A stretch of 64,000 nt of DNA. It comes from a virus. The stretch lies in the IMG/VR virus record IMGVR_UViG_3300025120_000034, positions 1-64,000 of that record. The stretch is one strand, 5' to 3'. This document shows, one piece after another, positions 24,171 through 31,382 of this stretch. Position 1 is the first letter of the stretch. The number at the start of each line of letters is the position of its first letter. Made by a program: the position numbers and the translations under genes. The notes beneath the pieces are model-generated. The model was not told the origin of the DNA, made no database searches, and worked only from the letters and a program-made list of their open reading frames with translations.

Positions 24171-24436
24171 TGACTGCACAAGAACTCATATTAAAATCTA
24201 ACCTTCACTTCGGTATTGACGTGAGCCTACCTACAGCTTTTGGAAAGGGGGCGTTCAATGAGCGTTGCATGACGGCATACTACGCCATCAATGAACTTCA
24301 CATGCCATACAAGGAGTTGGGTTTAGCTATGGGTTCTGACAACTTAGAGTTGCGTATGATGTGGTTATATGCAGAGGGAAACATGGGAGTTGTACAATCC
24401 CGTAACCGGTACAAAGAATATATTTTAAACCTTTAA
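24170..24436 (+). CDS. hypothetical protein, HTH-like
   Basis: 88 aa, starting on the last base of the exonuclease stop. It is helical, and NELHMPYKELGLAMGSDNLE looks like a short helix-turn-helix. MMWLYAEGNMGVVQSRNRYK follows. It may bind DNA as part of the recombination operon. Family not recognised. Confidence 0.55.
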   Translation: MTAQELILKSNLHFGIDVSLPTAFGKGAFNERCMTAYYAINELHMPYKELGLAMGSDNLELRMMWLYAEGNMGVVQSRNRYKEYILNL

Positions 24437-24449
24437 TACTTCACCAATT

Positions 24450-24713
24450 ATGGCTGAAAAAAAAGAAAACGTGTACGTGGGCTACGTCAATGCCCCACGA
24501 GTAGAGACTAGAATCTCTTTTACATTGGAAGAGCTTGAATCAATGAAGCAATATGCTACAGCGAAAGGGCGAGTGTATATTGATGTGCTTGGAATCCCGG
24601 ACAAGGAGGACAATCGACGGATGAAAGCTTTCTGCTCAGTGTATGACCCGAATAGCGCAAGCGAGCAACAACGAAAGCTCGACAAGCAAAGCACTAATGA
24701 TGTGCCATTCTAA
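24450..24713 (+). CDS. small protein with SSB-like C-terminal tip
   Basis: 87 aa. It ends NDVPF, close to the acidic DDIPF tip with which bacterial SSBs recruit partners. The body (VYVGYVNAPRVETRISFTLE, YATAKGRVYIDVLGIPDKED) is beta-strand-rich but too short for a normal OB fold. Just after the annealase-exonuclease pair, it could act as a small ssDNA-binding or partner-recruiting protein. That role is inferred from tip and context. Confidence 0.55.
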   Translation: MAEKKENVYVGYVNAPRVETRISFTLEELESMKQYATAKGRVYIDVLGIPDKEDNRRMKAFCSVYDPNSASEQQRKLDKQSTNDVPF

Positions 24714-24722
24714 ATAAAAGTC

Positions 24723-24800
24723 AAGGGAGAGTTACGATTAAAACCCTCATCCGTTAACGTGATTGTTTGAAGACACGCACGTCAGAAGGGTCTCTCCTAC
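24723..24800 (+). ncRNA. structured leader upstream of tRNA
   Basis: Nested complementary arms: GGAGAG...CTCTCC outermost, ACCCT...AGGGT inside, CGTG...CACG innermost. No gene fits here. It directly precedes the tRNA and might guide processing of the tRNA or end the upstream transcript. Proposed by eye; unverified. Confidence 0.3.
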
Positions 24801-24802
24801 CT

Positions 24803-24876
24803 GCCTTCGTAGCTCAGCTGGATAGAGCAACTGTCTTCTAAGCAGTAGGTCATAGGTTCGATTCCTATCGAGGGTA
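24803..24876 (+). tRNA. tRNA-Arg (anticodon TCT)
   Basis: A full cloverleaf can be drawn. The acceptor is GCCTTCG with CGAGGGT (one G-T and one T-G pair). The D-arm is GCTC...GAGC and the anticodon stem ACTGT/GCAGT. The 7-base loop CTTCTAA gives anticodon TCT (reads AGA), and the T-arm is ATAGG-TTCGATT-CCTAT. The discriminator is A; CCA is not encoded. AGA/AGG codons are frequent in this phage, so the tRNA may help translation of its genes. Confidence 0.92.
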
Positions 24877-24884
24877 CTTTTGAA

Positions 24885-25050
24885 AGCCGCGCACCTAATT
24901 AAATCTTTACCTTGTCGGGTGAGGTGGGGTGTCCAGTCTTTTACTTTGAATTTAATTGTAGAAGTAAAGGGTTAAGTCAAGAGGTGCGTGGTGTTAACCA
25001 TGAACTTGTTATGGACATCAAAGACTGACAGCTCGGAAAGTCGAGCCTTA
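24885..25050 (+). ncRNA. structured noncoding RNA candidate
   Basis: About 165 nt without a gene but dense in complementary segments. CGCGCACCT pairs with AGGTGCGTG (9 bp with one G-U), AATTAAAT with ATTTAATT, CTTTAC with GTAAAG, and CAGTCTTT with AAAGACTG. Further pairings are TGTCC with GGACA, the CCAT/ATGG hairpin, and GCTCG-GAAAGT-CGAGC near the 3' end. Some pairings exclude each other, as in a switch or pseudoknot. It could be a phage small RNA or the leader of the gene at 25076. Confidence 0.35.
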
Positions 25051-25075
25051 ATTGAACATAATAAAACACATATAA

Positions 25076-25663
25076 ATGGACATTTTCAGGGAAGTTTGGA
25101 ACGAGTATTGTAGTGAGTTGAGTTGGTCACCAAATCTCAACTCTAGGATGAGACCGGAAGTTGAAATGAGAGCTGCATTTGCCAATGCATCCGCACCTTT
25201 CTTTCACACTTCTGTGTGTGCTAAGATTTTTAATAAAGACAGGACCACCATCTCTCACTACGTAGTAAACCATGAATGCTACTACATGAACAGCCCTGAC
25301 TATCGCTCCGCGTTTGATGTGGCATCGAGAATAATTACAGAGAGGATTGATAACATGCCTAAGGAAAATCTTACCTTAGAGGCACAAAATTTCTTAAGAC
25401 CCCATGAGCAAGTTGACACAATCGAAGGACTCATTGAAACACTCAAAACCTTCAAAGAAAAAATTCAATACCGATTACGATACGGTAAATCCAAATCACT
25501 ACAAGAAAGGAGGGCAACAAGTGTGGCATATGATGCTAAAGATTTGGGGAAGGGAAGCTTACATGGCTTTCTGCGAGATGAACAGCTTCAAGTACAGGAT
25601 GAGAGCGGGTTCGAAACCAACGTCAAGCATCGAAGAGGACCTAAAGAAAGCGCAGTGGTATGA
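25076..25663 (+). CDS. DnaA-domain-IV-like protein
   Basis: 195 aa as an open frame. Residues ~20-80 contain MRPEVEMRAAFANASAPFFH and CAKIFNKDRTTISHYVVNHE, the latter closely like the DnaA domain IV DNA-binding motif (GRDHTTVIHA). Residues ~95-130 are helical. The last ~60 residues run out of frame over the DUF3310 gene and look like a read-through, so the natural protein may be shorter or be fused by frameshift. It may bind an origin or act as a transcription factor at the start of the replication block. Confidence 0.6.
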   Translation: MDIFREVWNEYCSELSWSPNLNSRMRPEVEMRAAFANASAPFFHTSVCAKIFNKDRTTISHYVVNHECYYMNSPDYRSAFDVASRIITERIDNMPKENLTLEAQNFLRPHEQVDTIEGLIETLKTFKEKIQYRLRYGKSKSLQERRATSVAYDAKDLGKGSLHGFLRDEQLQVQDESGFETNVKHRRGPKESAVV

Positions 25664-25778
25664 AAACCAGATAGAGGAACTGCGCAATGAAAAGCAAGAG
25701 AGTAACAATATATCCGACAATCTATCGCACACAGGACGCAGTGATTACGTCCCTAGATACAGTGCTAACGAGGATTAA
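25404..25778 (+). CDS. DUF3310-like protein (SaV-like)
   Basis: 124 aa, +1 frame relative to the gene it overlaps by 260 nt. The DUF3310 signature is plain: DTVNPNHYKKGGQQ, MNSFKYRMRAGSKPTSSIEE, DLKKAQWYENQIEELR. The domain is common beside replication genes of phages and has no settled function. Homology starts near residue 25, so residues 1-24 may be an overlap artefact. The C-terminus overlaps the primase-helicase by 92 nt. An A-run at about 25459 (GAAAAAATTC) lies at the frame change. Confidence 0.65.
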   Translation: MSKLTQSKDSLKHSKPSKKKFNTDYDTVNPNHYKKGGQQVWHMMLKIWGREAYMAFCEMNSFKYRMRAGSKPTSSIEEDLKKAQWYENQIEELRNEKQESNNISDNLSHTGRSDYVPRYSANED

Positions 25779-27483
25779 AGATGGAAAGAGCCGACCAAAG
25801 GTTGAGTTAATAAGGAACGGAGATAAAAGTCATAAGCAAGAGCTTCCGGCGGTTTGTTTTAGTGGTGTGTTTGAAGATGGTCAGCGCAGTGACGATACGC
25901 TAAAGTATCACAGCGGCCTTATCATCCTAGATTTTGACCACGTTGACGCGAACAGAGCTAAGTCAGCCCTAGCTGGAGACAAATACATTATGTCTTGTTG
26001 GTCATCACCAAGCGGTGACGGAGTCAAGGCTCTTGTGGAGGTAACAAATACCGAGAGACATAGAGACCACTATCGCTCTTTAATAACATACTTCGATAAG
26101 CAGTATGGGCTAGAGCTAGATAGCACAGGAGAGAATGAAAGCAGGTTGTGCTTTGAGTCGTATGACCCAGACATCGTAATCAAGAATGAGTACGAGCGAT
26201 ATGGAGGCATGCTCTCCGAGCGTTCCCAGCATCAAGAAGTGAAAGGCACGGGCGGTAAGACCGACTTTAACAAGGTCAATATAGCTGCTGCCATGATTGC
26301 TAAAGCTCCGGATGGAGAGAAGCATTCTGTTCTTGTGAAGGCTGCCAGTCTTATGGGTGGTTACATAGCTAGCGGTATTGTCGAAGAGGATGTAGCGAGA
26401 TGGGTGCTTGAGAGAGAGATATCAAAGAGAGATATAGATAACATCGAAGCCGCTATCAATACTATTAATGATGGTATTGCGAATGGTAAGAACCTTCCAA
26501 TTGGGGAGGTGATAAGCAACGAGGAGAAGGTTCGTAGAGAGATGAAGCTCAACGATGGCGATATGTCATTCGTAAGTAGTGATGATGTTGACTATGACTG
26601 GATTGAAAACTATGTGGATGGCAACATCCCTCTTGGATTATCTACAGGGAACAGTCGGGTTGATGAGCATTTTGTTTTCAAGAAAGAGTTTGTTATGATT
26701 AACGGTCACAGCAACATAGGTAAAACAACATTTGCTCTTTGGATGATGGTTGCCAGTGCCATGAATCATGATTGGAGGTGGGTTATTTACAGCTCTGAAA
26801 ATAGAACGGCAGCAGTCAAGATGAAGCTTGTTCAGTTTGCTCTTAATAAAAAGATAAGCAGCACTACATATCAAGAGAGGGCGCATGCACGAGAGTGGGT
26901 TGAGAATCATTTTATTGTGATTGACAACAGTAAAACTTACAGCTACTCAGATATCATTATATTTTGTGAGAAAGTTCACAGGCAGCAACCTATTGATGGC
27001 CTCTTCGTTGACCCTTACAACAGCCTCAAGATAGAGATGAGTGCGGGTAGAGGTGTAGGTCCTCATGAGTATCACTACGAAGCAGCATCAGAATTCCTGA
27101 CCTTTAGCAACAATATGGATGTAGCTGTATGGGTTAACGCGCATAGCATTACGGAGAGTCAAAGAAGAAAGGGAGACGATGGATTACAGGTAGCCCCTTA
27201 TGCTGAAGACACAGAGCACGGTGGTAAATGGGTTAATCGTAGCGATTGTTTCATCACACTACACAGAAAGATACAGCATCCAGATGTGTTGATGCGTAGA
27301 TGCGTGGAGATGCACGTTAGGAAAGTGAGAGAGGTAGATACCGGAGGAAAGCCAACCTCATATCATGAACCATTGATGTTTGAATTCAACAGTACACAGA
27401 GTGGTTTTGCATTGCGCGGTCCCGAACCATTGTTATTCACATCGCTTGGTGAAAAAGTTGTTGGCAAACAAATCAGTATCTAG
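25687..27483 (+). CDS. primase-helicase (VirE/BT4734-type N-terminus, RecA-fold C-terminus)
   Basis: 598 aa. The N-terminal ~170 residues resemble the VirE/BT4734 domain of Bacteroidetes elements: IILDFDHVD and SCWSSPSGDGVKALVEV, likely primase-polymerase-related. The C-terminal ~300 residues are a RecA/DnaB-like motor with Walker A VMINGHSNIGKTTFALWM, Walker B PIDGLFVDPYNSL and sensor-like DVAVWVNAHS. It would unwind and prime phage DNA. No phage DNA polymerase is present, so host polymerase is presumably recruited. It is the central replication gene. Confidence 0.8.
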   Translation: MKSKRVTIYPTIYRTQDAVITSLDTVLTRIKDGKSRPKVELIRNGDKSHKQELPAVCFSGVFEDGQRSDDTLKYHSGLIILDFDHVDANRAKSALAGDKYIMSCWSSPSGDGVKALVEVTNTERHRDHYRSLITYFDKQYGLELDSTGENESRLCFESYDPDIVIKNEYERYGGMLSERSQHQEVKGTGGKTDFNKVNIAAAMIAKAPDGEKHSVLVKAASLMGGYIASGIVEEDVARWVLEREISKRDIDNIEAAINTINDGIANGKNLPIGEVISNEEKVRREMKLNDGDMSFVSSDDVDYDWIENYVDGNIPLGLSTGNSRVDEHFVFKKEFVMINGHSNIGKTTFALWMMVASAMNHDWRWVIYSSENRTAAVKMKLVQFALNKKISSTTYQERAHAREWVENHFIVIDNSKTYSYSDIIIFCEKVHRQQPIDGLFVDPYNSLKIEMSAGRGVGPHEYHYEAASEFLTFSNNMDVAVWVNAHSITESQRRKGDDGLQVAPYAEDTEHGGKWVNRSDCFITLHRKIQHPDVLMRRCVEMHVRKVREVDTGGKPTSYHEPLMFEFNSTQSGFALRGPEPLLFTSLGEKVVGKQISI

Positions 27484-27499
27484 CCTTACCTTTTAGGTT

Positions 27500-27967
27500 A
27501 TGGCTAAAATTCGAAGGAGTAAAACAAAGCCTAGCAAGAAAAGAAATTTAAATCGTGGCGGTGTAAATCTAAAGTCAACGCTAGAGACTTACTGTTACGA
27601 TAAATTAAGAGAGGCTAAGCTTAAGTTTAATTACGAAGGCGAGACGTTTCAATTGATGGACTCTTTTAGATATCCCGGTATATACTATAAGTCAACAAGG
27701 GGTAAAGATGTTCTCGTTGATGCAACAAACAAAGTGGCTCTAGGAATAAAGTACACACCTGACTTTGTTAGCCACGAACATAAGTTCATCATAGAGACAA
27801 AAGGATTCGTTCCGTCTCAACACACCTTCCCTTTGAGGTGGAAGCTTTTCCTGAAGTACATGGTTGAAAATGATATGGATGACTACATGTTATTCATCCC
27901 TAAGAATAAAAAACAGATAGAGCATGCAGTCTCTGTCATAAAAAAAGAGATAGATGACCGAAGCTAA
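27500..27967 (+). CDS. PD-(D/E)XK endonuclease, resolvase-like
   Basis: 155 aa. A basic N-terminal tail (KIRRSKTKPSKKRNLNRGG) is followed by KSTLETYCYDKLREAKLKFN. The nuclease core reads YTPDFVSHEHKFIIETKG (residues ~94-111), with the Asp of 'TPDF' and ExK. This resembles DUF1064/T7 endonuclease I-like enzymes that resolve branched DNA. It follows the primase-helicase after 16 nt. Probable role: resolving recombination or replication branches before packaging. Confidence 0.72.
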   Translation: MAKIRRSKTKPSKKRNLNRGGVNLKSTLETYCYDKLREAKLKFNYEGETFQLMDSFRYPGIYYKSTRGKDVLVDATNKVALGIKYTPDFVSHEHKFIIETKGFVPSQHTFPLRWKLFLKYMVENDMDDYMLFIPKNKKQIEHAVSVIKKEIDDRS

Positions 27968-28190
27968 ACTCAGTCAATTATACAGCTACTGTACCATCGA
28001 GATACAGAGACTGACTACAGAGCTTTATGAGCAACTCCACGAACCTGAGGGGATGCCAGACAGTAAATACGAGGAGACTCTGGAGAATGTAAGGAAATAC
28101 AAACGTCTAATTGTTCTTGAGCTTGAGGCAATAAAGCACGCCGTTCGAGAGTTTAACAACCATGATAATGGGAAGCAGCTTCAAAAGTGA
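27954..28190 (+). CDS. small coiled-coil protein
   Basis: 78 aa, fully helical: SYCTIEIQRLTTELYEQLHE, then ENVRKYKRLIVLELEAIKHA. It overlaps the endonuclease gene by 14 nt and the next gene by 29 nt. It could be an accessory subunit; no motif supports a specific job. Confidence 0.55.
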   Translation: MTEAKLSQLYSYCTIEIQRLTTELYEQLHEPEGMPDSKYEETLENVRKYKRLIVLELEAIKHAVREFNNHDNGKQLQK

Positions 28191-28746
28191 TAAGGAATGG
28201 GGCGATTACATAGAGCTTGTATGGGCTAATTGGCTGCACTCACACACCGGTGGTGACACGTTCGAACACTCTAACGGAAGAGTACCGGGATGGGACTTGA
28301 GGAACGAAAGGACTGAAAGAAAGCACGAGGTTAAATGGGACGCTGCCGGAAGGTCGCCTTGGAAGAGTTACGGTAATGTCCGTCAACCAACGGGAAACAT
28401 CTTCATCGAATATAAAAATCCTACTACTAATGTTGATACAGGAATCATGGCATCTGAGTCAAACATATGGGCGCATATTGTTAAGGTGTCTGACAGCTTT
28501 GTAGAGGATTCTTCTTTCGACTACAGTGCTTGGGCCTATGTCTTTTCATTGCCTAAACTTAGGGAGTTCTGCAAAGAGGTGGGCCTTCGTTCTCGTGAAA
28601 CAACAAGAGACATAGGTAAGAAGGGCAAGCCTAATGCTAAGGGGTGGCTGCTTCCAATTGATATGATTCTATCAAACAGTAAGGAGTGTGGTTTGATATT
28701 GAGAGCTGACATTACCCCTTATCTTTACTCCTCAGAAAAATTTTAA
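28162..28746 (+). CDS. putative nuclease, restriction-endonuclease-like fold
   Basis: 194 aa; ATGs at 28162 and 28168 are both possible. The centre reads PGWDLRNERTERKHEVKWD, with Asp and a following ExK (HEVKW), then GNIFIEYKN with a further acidic residue, a PD-(D/E)XK pattern. Many small phage nucleases and VSR-like enzymes share it. The C-terminal part (GWLLPIDMILSNSKECGLIL) is helical. It may process replication intermediates or degrade host DNA. Catalysis is an inference from the motif. Confidence 0.6.
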   Translation: MIMGSSFKSDKEWGDYIELVWANWLHSHTGGDTFEHSNGRVPGWDLRNERTERKHEVKWDAAGRSPWKSYGNVRQPTGNIFIEYKNPTTNVDTGIMASESNIWAHIVKVSDSFVEDSSFDYSAWAYVFSLPKLREFCKEVGLRSRETTRDIGKKGKPNAKGWLLPIDMILSNSKECGLILRADITPYLYSSEKF

Positions 28747-28747
28747 T

Positions 28748-29281
28748 ATGAGTCACCTGAAAGAATTTAACTCACTGCGAGATGCAGTGAATGAAGTAAT
28801 GGACGCAAGTGTAGAGGCTACTGACCGGAAGAGAGTAAATGTTGAGGCGAGAATGGTGTTCTCTAAAATATTAGTTGACAAGGGCCATAGTAAATCAATG
28901 GTAGGCAGATACCTTAATAAGTCTCACTGCCTAGTTATTCACTACTGCAATCAGTTTAAGGACTTAGTTGTTTATGACAAAAGACTCAAGGTCAAGTACG
29001 AAACTGTCGTTGATGTTTATCATGAAAATTACGACCCTATTTACAACATGACTAGGGCTGATATGAAGGAGCTGATATTTAAACAGCGGAGAGAGCTAAA
29101 GGATTTTGAGAACGAGCTATTCAAACAGGATAAAGTTATTAAAGAGTTGAGTCGTGATGAAGATACCGGATACGACAGGCTAGAAAAACTGCATAACCTC
29201 ATCAGGGAAAAGGTTCCTGTAGGAAAAGAAGACATCCTTTATAACAGAATAAATATCTTTCTCAATGGCCTATACAGTTAA
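28748..29281 (+). CDS. second DnaA-domain-IV-like protein
   Basis: 177 aa. Residues ~28-70 contain VNVEARMVFSKILVDKGHSK and VGRYLNKSHCLVIHYCNQFK, similar to DnaA domain IV (GxxxxxDHTTVIHA). The C-terminal half is a coiled coil (ELIFKQRRELKDFENELFKQ). Gap of 1 nt to the preceding gene; it overlaps the next gene by 17 nt. With 25076-25663 it gives two related DNA-binding proteins flanking the replication module, perhaps regulators or origin binders. Confidence 0.6.
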   Translation: MSHLKEFNSLRDAVNEVMDASVEATDRKRVNVEARMVFSKILVDKGHSKSMVGRYLNKSHCLVIHYCNQFKDLVVYDKRLKVKYETVVDVYHENYDPIYNMTRADMKELIFKQRRELKDFENELFKQDKVIKELSRDEDTGYDRLEKLHNLIREKVPVGKEDILYNRINIFLNGLYS

Positions 29282-29501
29282 TGACATCCATAAAATAGTG
29301 GAGTTTAAAAGTTGGACAGACGAGAAGAAGCTGTCTGAACTCCTTAGGATTGATGCCGCTTTATACTGCTCGCTTGGCACCGACTCAACCAAAACGGAAA
29401 GAGATTTAGTAAAGTCTAAATCAAGGACAATATACAAGGCTATTAAAACGTTTGACCAATCAACTGGAGAGATGTTTCTCCGTGCAATGGACATGAAATA
29501 A
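29265..29501 (+). CDS. small hypothetical protein
   Basis: 78 aa, helical: NDIHKIVEFKSWTDEKKLSE, LLRIDAALYCSLGTDSTKTE. It is coupled at both ends by overlaps. Its beginning overlaps the DnaA-like gene. Function unknown; the sequence has no metal or nucleotide motif. Confidence 0.55.
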   Translation: MAYTVNDIHKIVEFKSWTDEKKLSELLRIDAALYCSLGTDSTKTERDLVKSKSRTIYKAIKTFDQSTGEMFLRAMDMK

Positions 29502-29782
29502 TGACTGAAGAATTTATGACTGGCTTGCTCAAGCACAAGCACGAGCAGATGATGGATATGCTGATTGAATCAGAAGCACTTCTTGCTGATGGGTTTCATC
29601 AAGCAATCATTGGGCACACACAGGGTTTTAATGTGATAGCTGTATATGATTATGACTTGTGCATTCACATACTAATGGAAAGAGATGAGATGGATTGCCA
29701 AGATGCGATTGATTTCATGGAGTACAATGTTATCGGCTCCTATGTTGGCGAGAAGACCCCCTTGTTTATATCTGTAATTTAA
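29501..29782 (+). CDS. last gene of plus-strand block, hypothetical
   Basis: 93 aa, acidic with many Met, His and aromatic residues: FMTGLLKHKHEQMMDMLIES, GHTQGFNVIAVYDYDLCIHI, DCQDAIDFMEYNVIGSYVGE. A similar 'AIDFMEYNVIGAYxGExTPxF' block occurs in many phage small proteins of unknown role. It is followed by a terminator-like hairpin that ends the plus-strand transcript. Confidence 0.65.
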   Translation: MTEEFMTGLLKHKHEQMMDMLIESEALLADGFHQAIIGHTQGFNVIAVYDYDLCIHILMERDEMDCQDAIDFMEYNVIGSYVGEKTPLFISVI

Positions 29783-29823
29783 GTATATTACAGCTGTTAC
29801 ACCGGTATAGTGCTGGAGTTTCG

Positions 29824-30939
29824 CTACCAATGACGGCCCTCACTTTTAATAGTGGGGGCTTCTTGTTCTCTATAGAATGGGTCAAGCTCAGCTCCATAGC
29901 ATATCATTCCCCAATGCGCTAGCAATATTTGAAAGTCAATTACATTGAAGTATCCGTTACCATTGAGGTCCCCATCAATCCAGTAAGCATCGTCCCAGTT
30001 TGTTAGCATAAGCATTAAGTCCATCATGCCCACCACATGGTCTCCGTTTATATCGCCCACGCAATAGGGTGGTTGGTCTGTGATTCCCGGACGAAGTATA
30101 GGGAGTGCAGCATGTATTCTTTCTATCTGACCTTCTGTAAAGTTTGTTCTACATGAGTCAACGTAGTAATCCATATGATTATTCGGTGTGTAGTCGTAAG
30201 CTCCGGGTGGACAAATAGGATTAACACAGCTCCAGTTTATTTTAGTTGGAGGTGTATCACACACATAGTCTCCTGTCTCTAAGCAATCCCCTAAGACCTG
30301 ACCGCAGTTATCTACATTCCTAAACACATGATGCAAACCAACGAAGTGACCCACCTCATGTACTAATGTTTTGTTTTCCATTCTTGCAGAGTCTGTTAGT
30401 TGCGGCCCATACCTACCCGTCATATCAGACCTAACCCAAACTCCATCAAGGTCAGTCGAGGCATAGGCAGTCCAAGCAAATCCCAATATACCGCCGCAAA
30501 ACTGGGGGAATATATGTACATTCATATACTCCTCTCTATCCCATATTAAATCTTCTACATAATCTTCCATCCAGTTCCAACCGCTTGAACTGTAGGGGAC
30601 GCATACGTTGTTATTGCCTAGTATTTCTGGGGCTGCCCAGAACTCATCGAAGTTATGGTGCGAAATTGACACAAGGTCAAAGCTTATCATGGCCTCGCTA
30701 AACTCTTCATTTAAATGCTCGTGAGCATCCATAATAATGTCTTCTGAAATATAACTATAAGGAAAGCTGTCGGTGTAATGTACGTGGTAGACACAGTCTA
30801 TCTCCTCCCACTGGATAGAGCGAGACTGAAGCCCCATGAATTTAGCGTATACACTTTCCTCGGAACTAAAAACGATACATTCCTCTTGAGCTTGAGATGA
30901 TAAGCTAAGAAGAGAAAGAGTTAAAGTTAACCACCTCAT
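29824..30939 (-). CDS. secreted M43-type metalloprotease with dockerin-like repeats
   Basis: 371 aa. A signal peptide (WLTLTLSLLSLSSQAQ, cleavage near residue 18) is followed by a pappalysin/cytophagalysin domain. It has HEVGHFVGLHHVF (residues ~193-205), the extended zinc motif HExxHxxGxxH, and the Met-turn NHMDYY (about residue 253), so the site looks intact. The Cys pattern around CETGDYVCDTPPT is also typical of M43. The end has two dockerin-like units, GDINGDHVVGMMDLMLMLTN and GDLNGNGYFNVIDFQILLAH. It overlaps the holin gene by 4 nt and is last in the lysis operon. Host acquisition is likely; role unknown. Confidence 0.85.
   Translation of the reverse strand: MRWLTLTLSLLSLSSQAQEECIVFSSEESVYAKFMGLQSRSIQWEEIDCVYHVHYTDSFPYSYISEDIIMDAHEHLNEEFSEAMISFDLVSISHHNFDEFWAAPEILGNNNVCVPYSSSGWNWMEDYVEDLIWDREEYMNVHIFPQFCGGILGFAWTAYASTDLDGVWVRSDMTGRYGPQLTDSARMENKTLVHEVGHFVGLHHVFRNVDNCGQVLGDCLETGDYVCDTPPTKINWSCVNPICPPGAYDYTPNNHMDYYVDSCRTNFTEGQIERIHAALPILRPGITDQPPYCVGDINGDHVVGMMDLMLMLTNWDDAYWIDGDLNGNGYFNVIDFQILLAHWGMICYGAELDPFYREQEAPTIKSEGRHW
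29836..29865 (+). terminator. terminator-like hairpin between converging blocks
   Basis: GCCCTCAC - TTTTAATA - GTGGGGGC forms an 8-bp stem (one G-T pair) followed by TTCTTGTT on the plus strand. It lies 50 nt past the last plus-strand gene and inside the 3' end of the metalloprotease gene, stopping early transcripts from running into the late strand. Confidence 0.6.
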
Positions 30940-31382
30940 CTTTTTGTTTTTTCTATAGTTCTTCCTGCAAAGTAAGCCCCGAATACCGTAAGCATTAACA
31001 CTTGAAGAAGGTCTATGTAGTTCTCTCTTGGGGAGAACTCAGTGTCAACTCCATCCCAAATCATAACCACCATAAAAAAAGCAAGCATAGTGATTAGCAC
31101 GCTAGGTCTAATGAGCTTGGCTAGCTTTACATCGCTTGACATGTCTGACTCCCATCGCTTCGTGACGTTGTCCTGAGCATTCATCTCTTGTCGCGCAGCA
31201 ATCTCACTGAACTCCATTCGCTGCTCAGGCGTTAAGTCTGGCTCACTATCCACCAGTCTCTTTACAACACCCAGTACACCTTTGTCCGGAAGCGAGTTCC
31301 CTACCACATCCAGTACATGAGGTACACTCCTTGCCAGCCACTTTCCTACAGCTGTGTCCTTTAATTTCTTCTTGTCTTCCAT
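30936..31382 (-). CDS. holin-like membrane protein
   Basis: 148 aa. An N-terminal cytosolic part (LKDTAVGKWLARSVPHVLDV) is followed by two hydrophobic segments in the C-terminal half, SVLITMLAFFMVVMIWDGV (residues ~88-107) and LLQVLMLTVFGAYFAGRTI (residues ~122-140). This resembles the 3TM holin family of Bacteroidetes phages. It lies between the DUF5675 lysis-type gene and the protease. It overlaps the former by 137 nt in another frame. It would form the membrane hole that starts lysis. Confidence 0.7.
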   Translation of the reverse strand: MEDKKKLKDTAVGKWLARSVPHVLDVVGNSLPDKGVLGVVKRLVDSEPDLTPEQRMEFSEIAARQEMNAQDNVTKRWESDMSSDVKLAKLIRPSVLITMLAFFMVVMIWDGVDTEFSPRENYIDLLQVLMLTVFGAYFAGRTIEKTKR

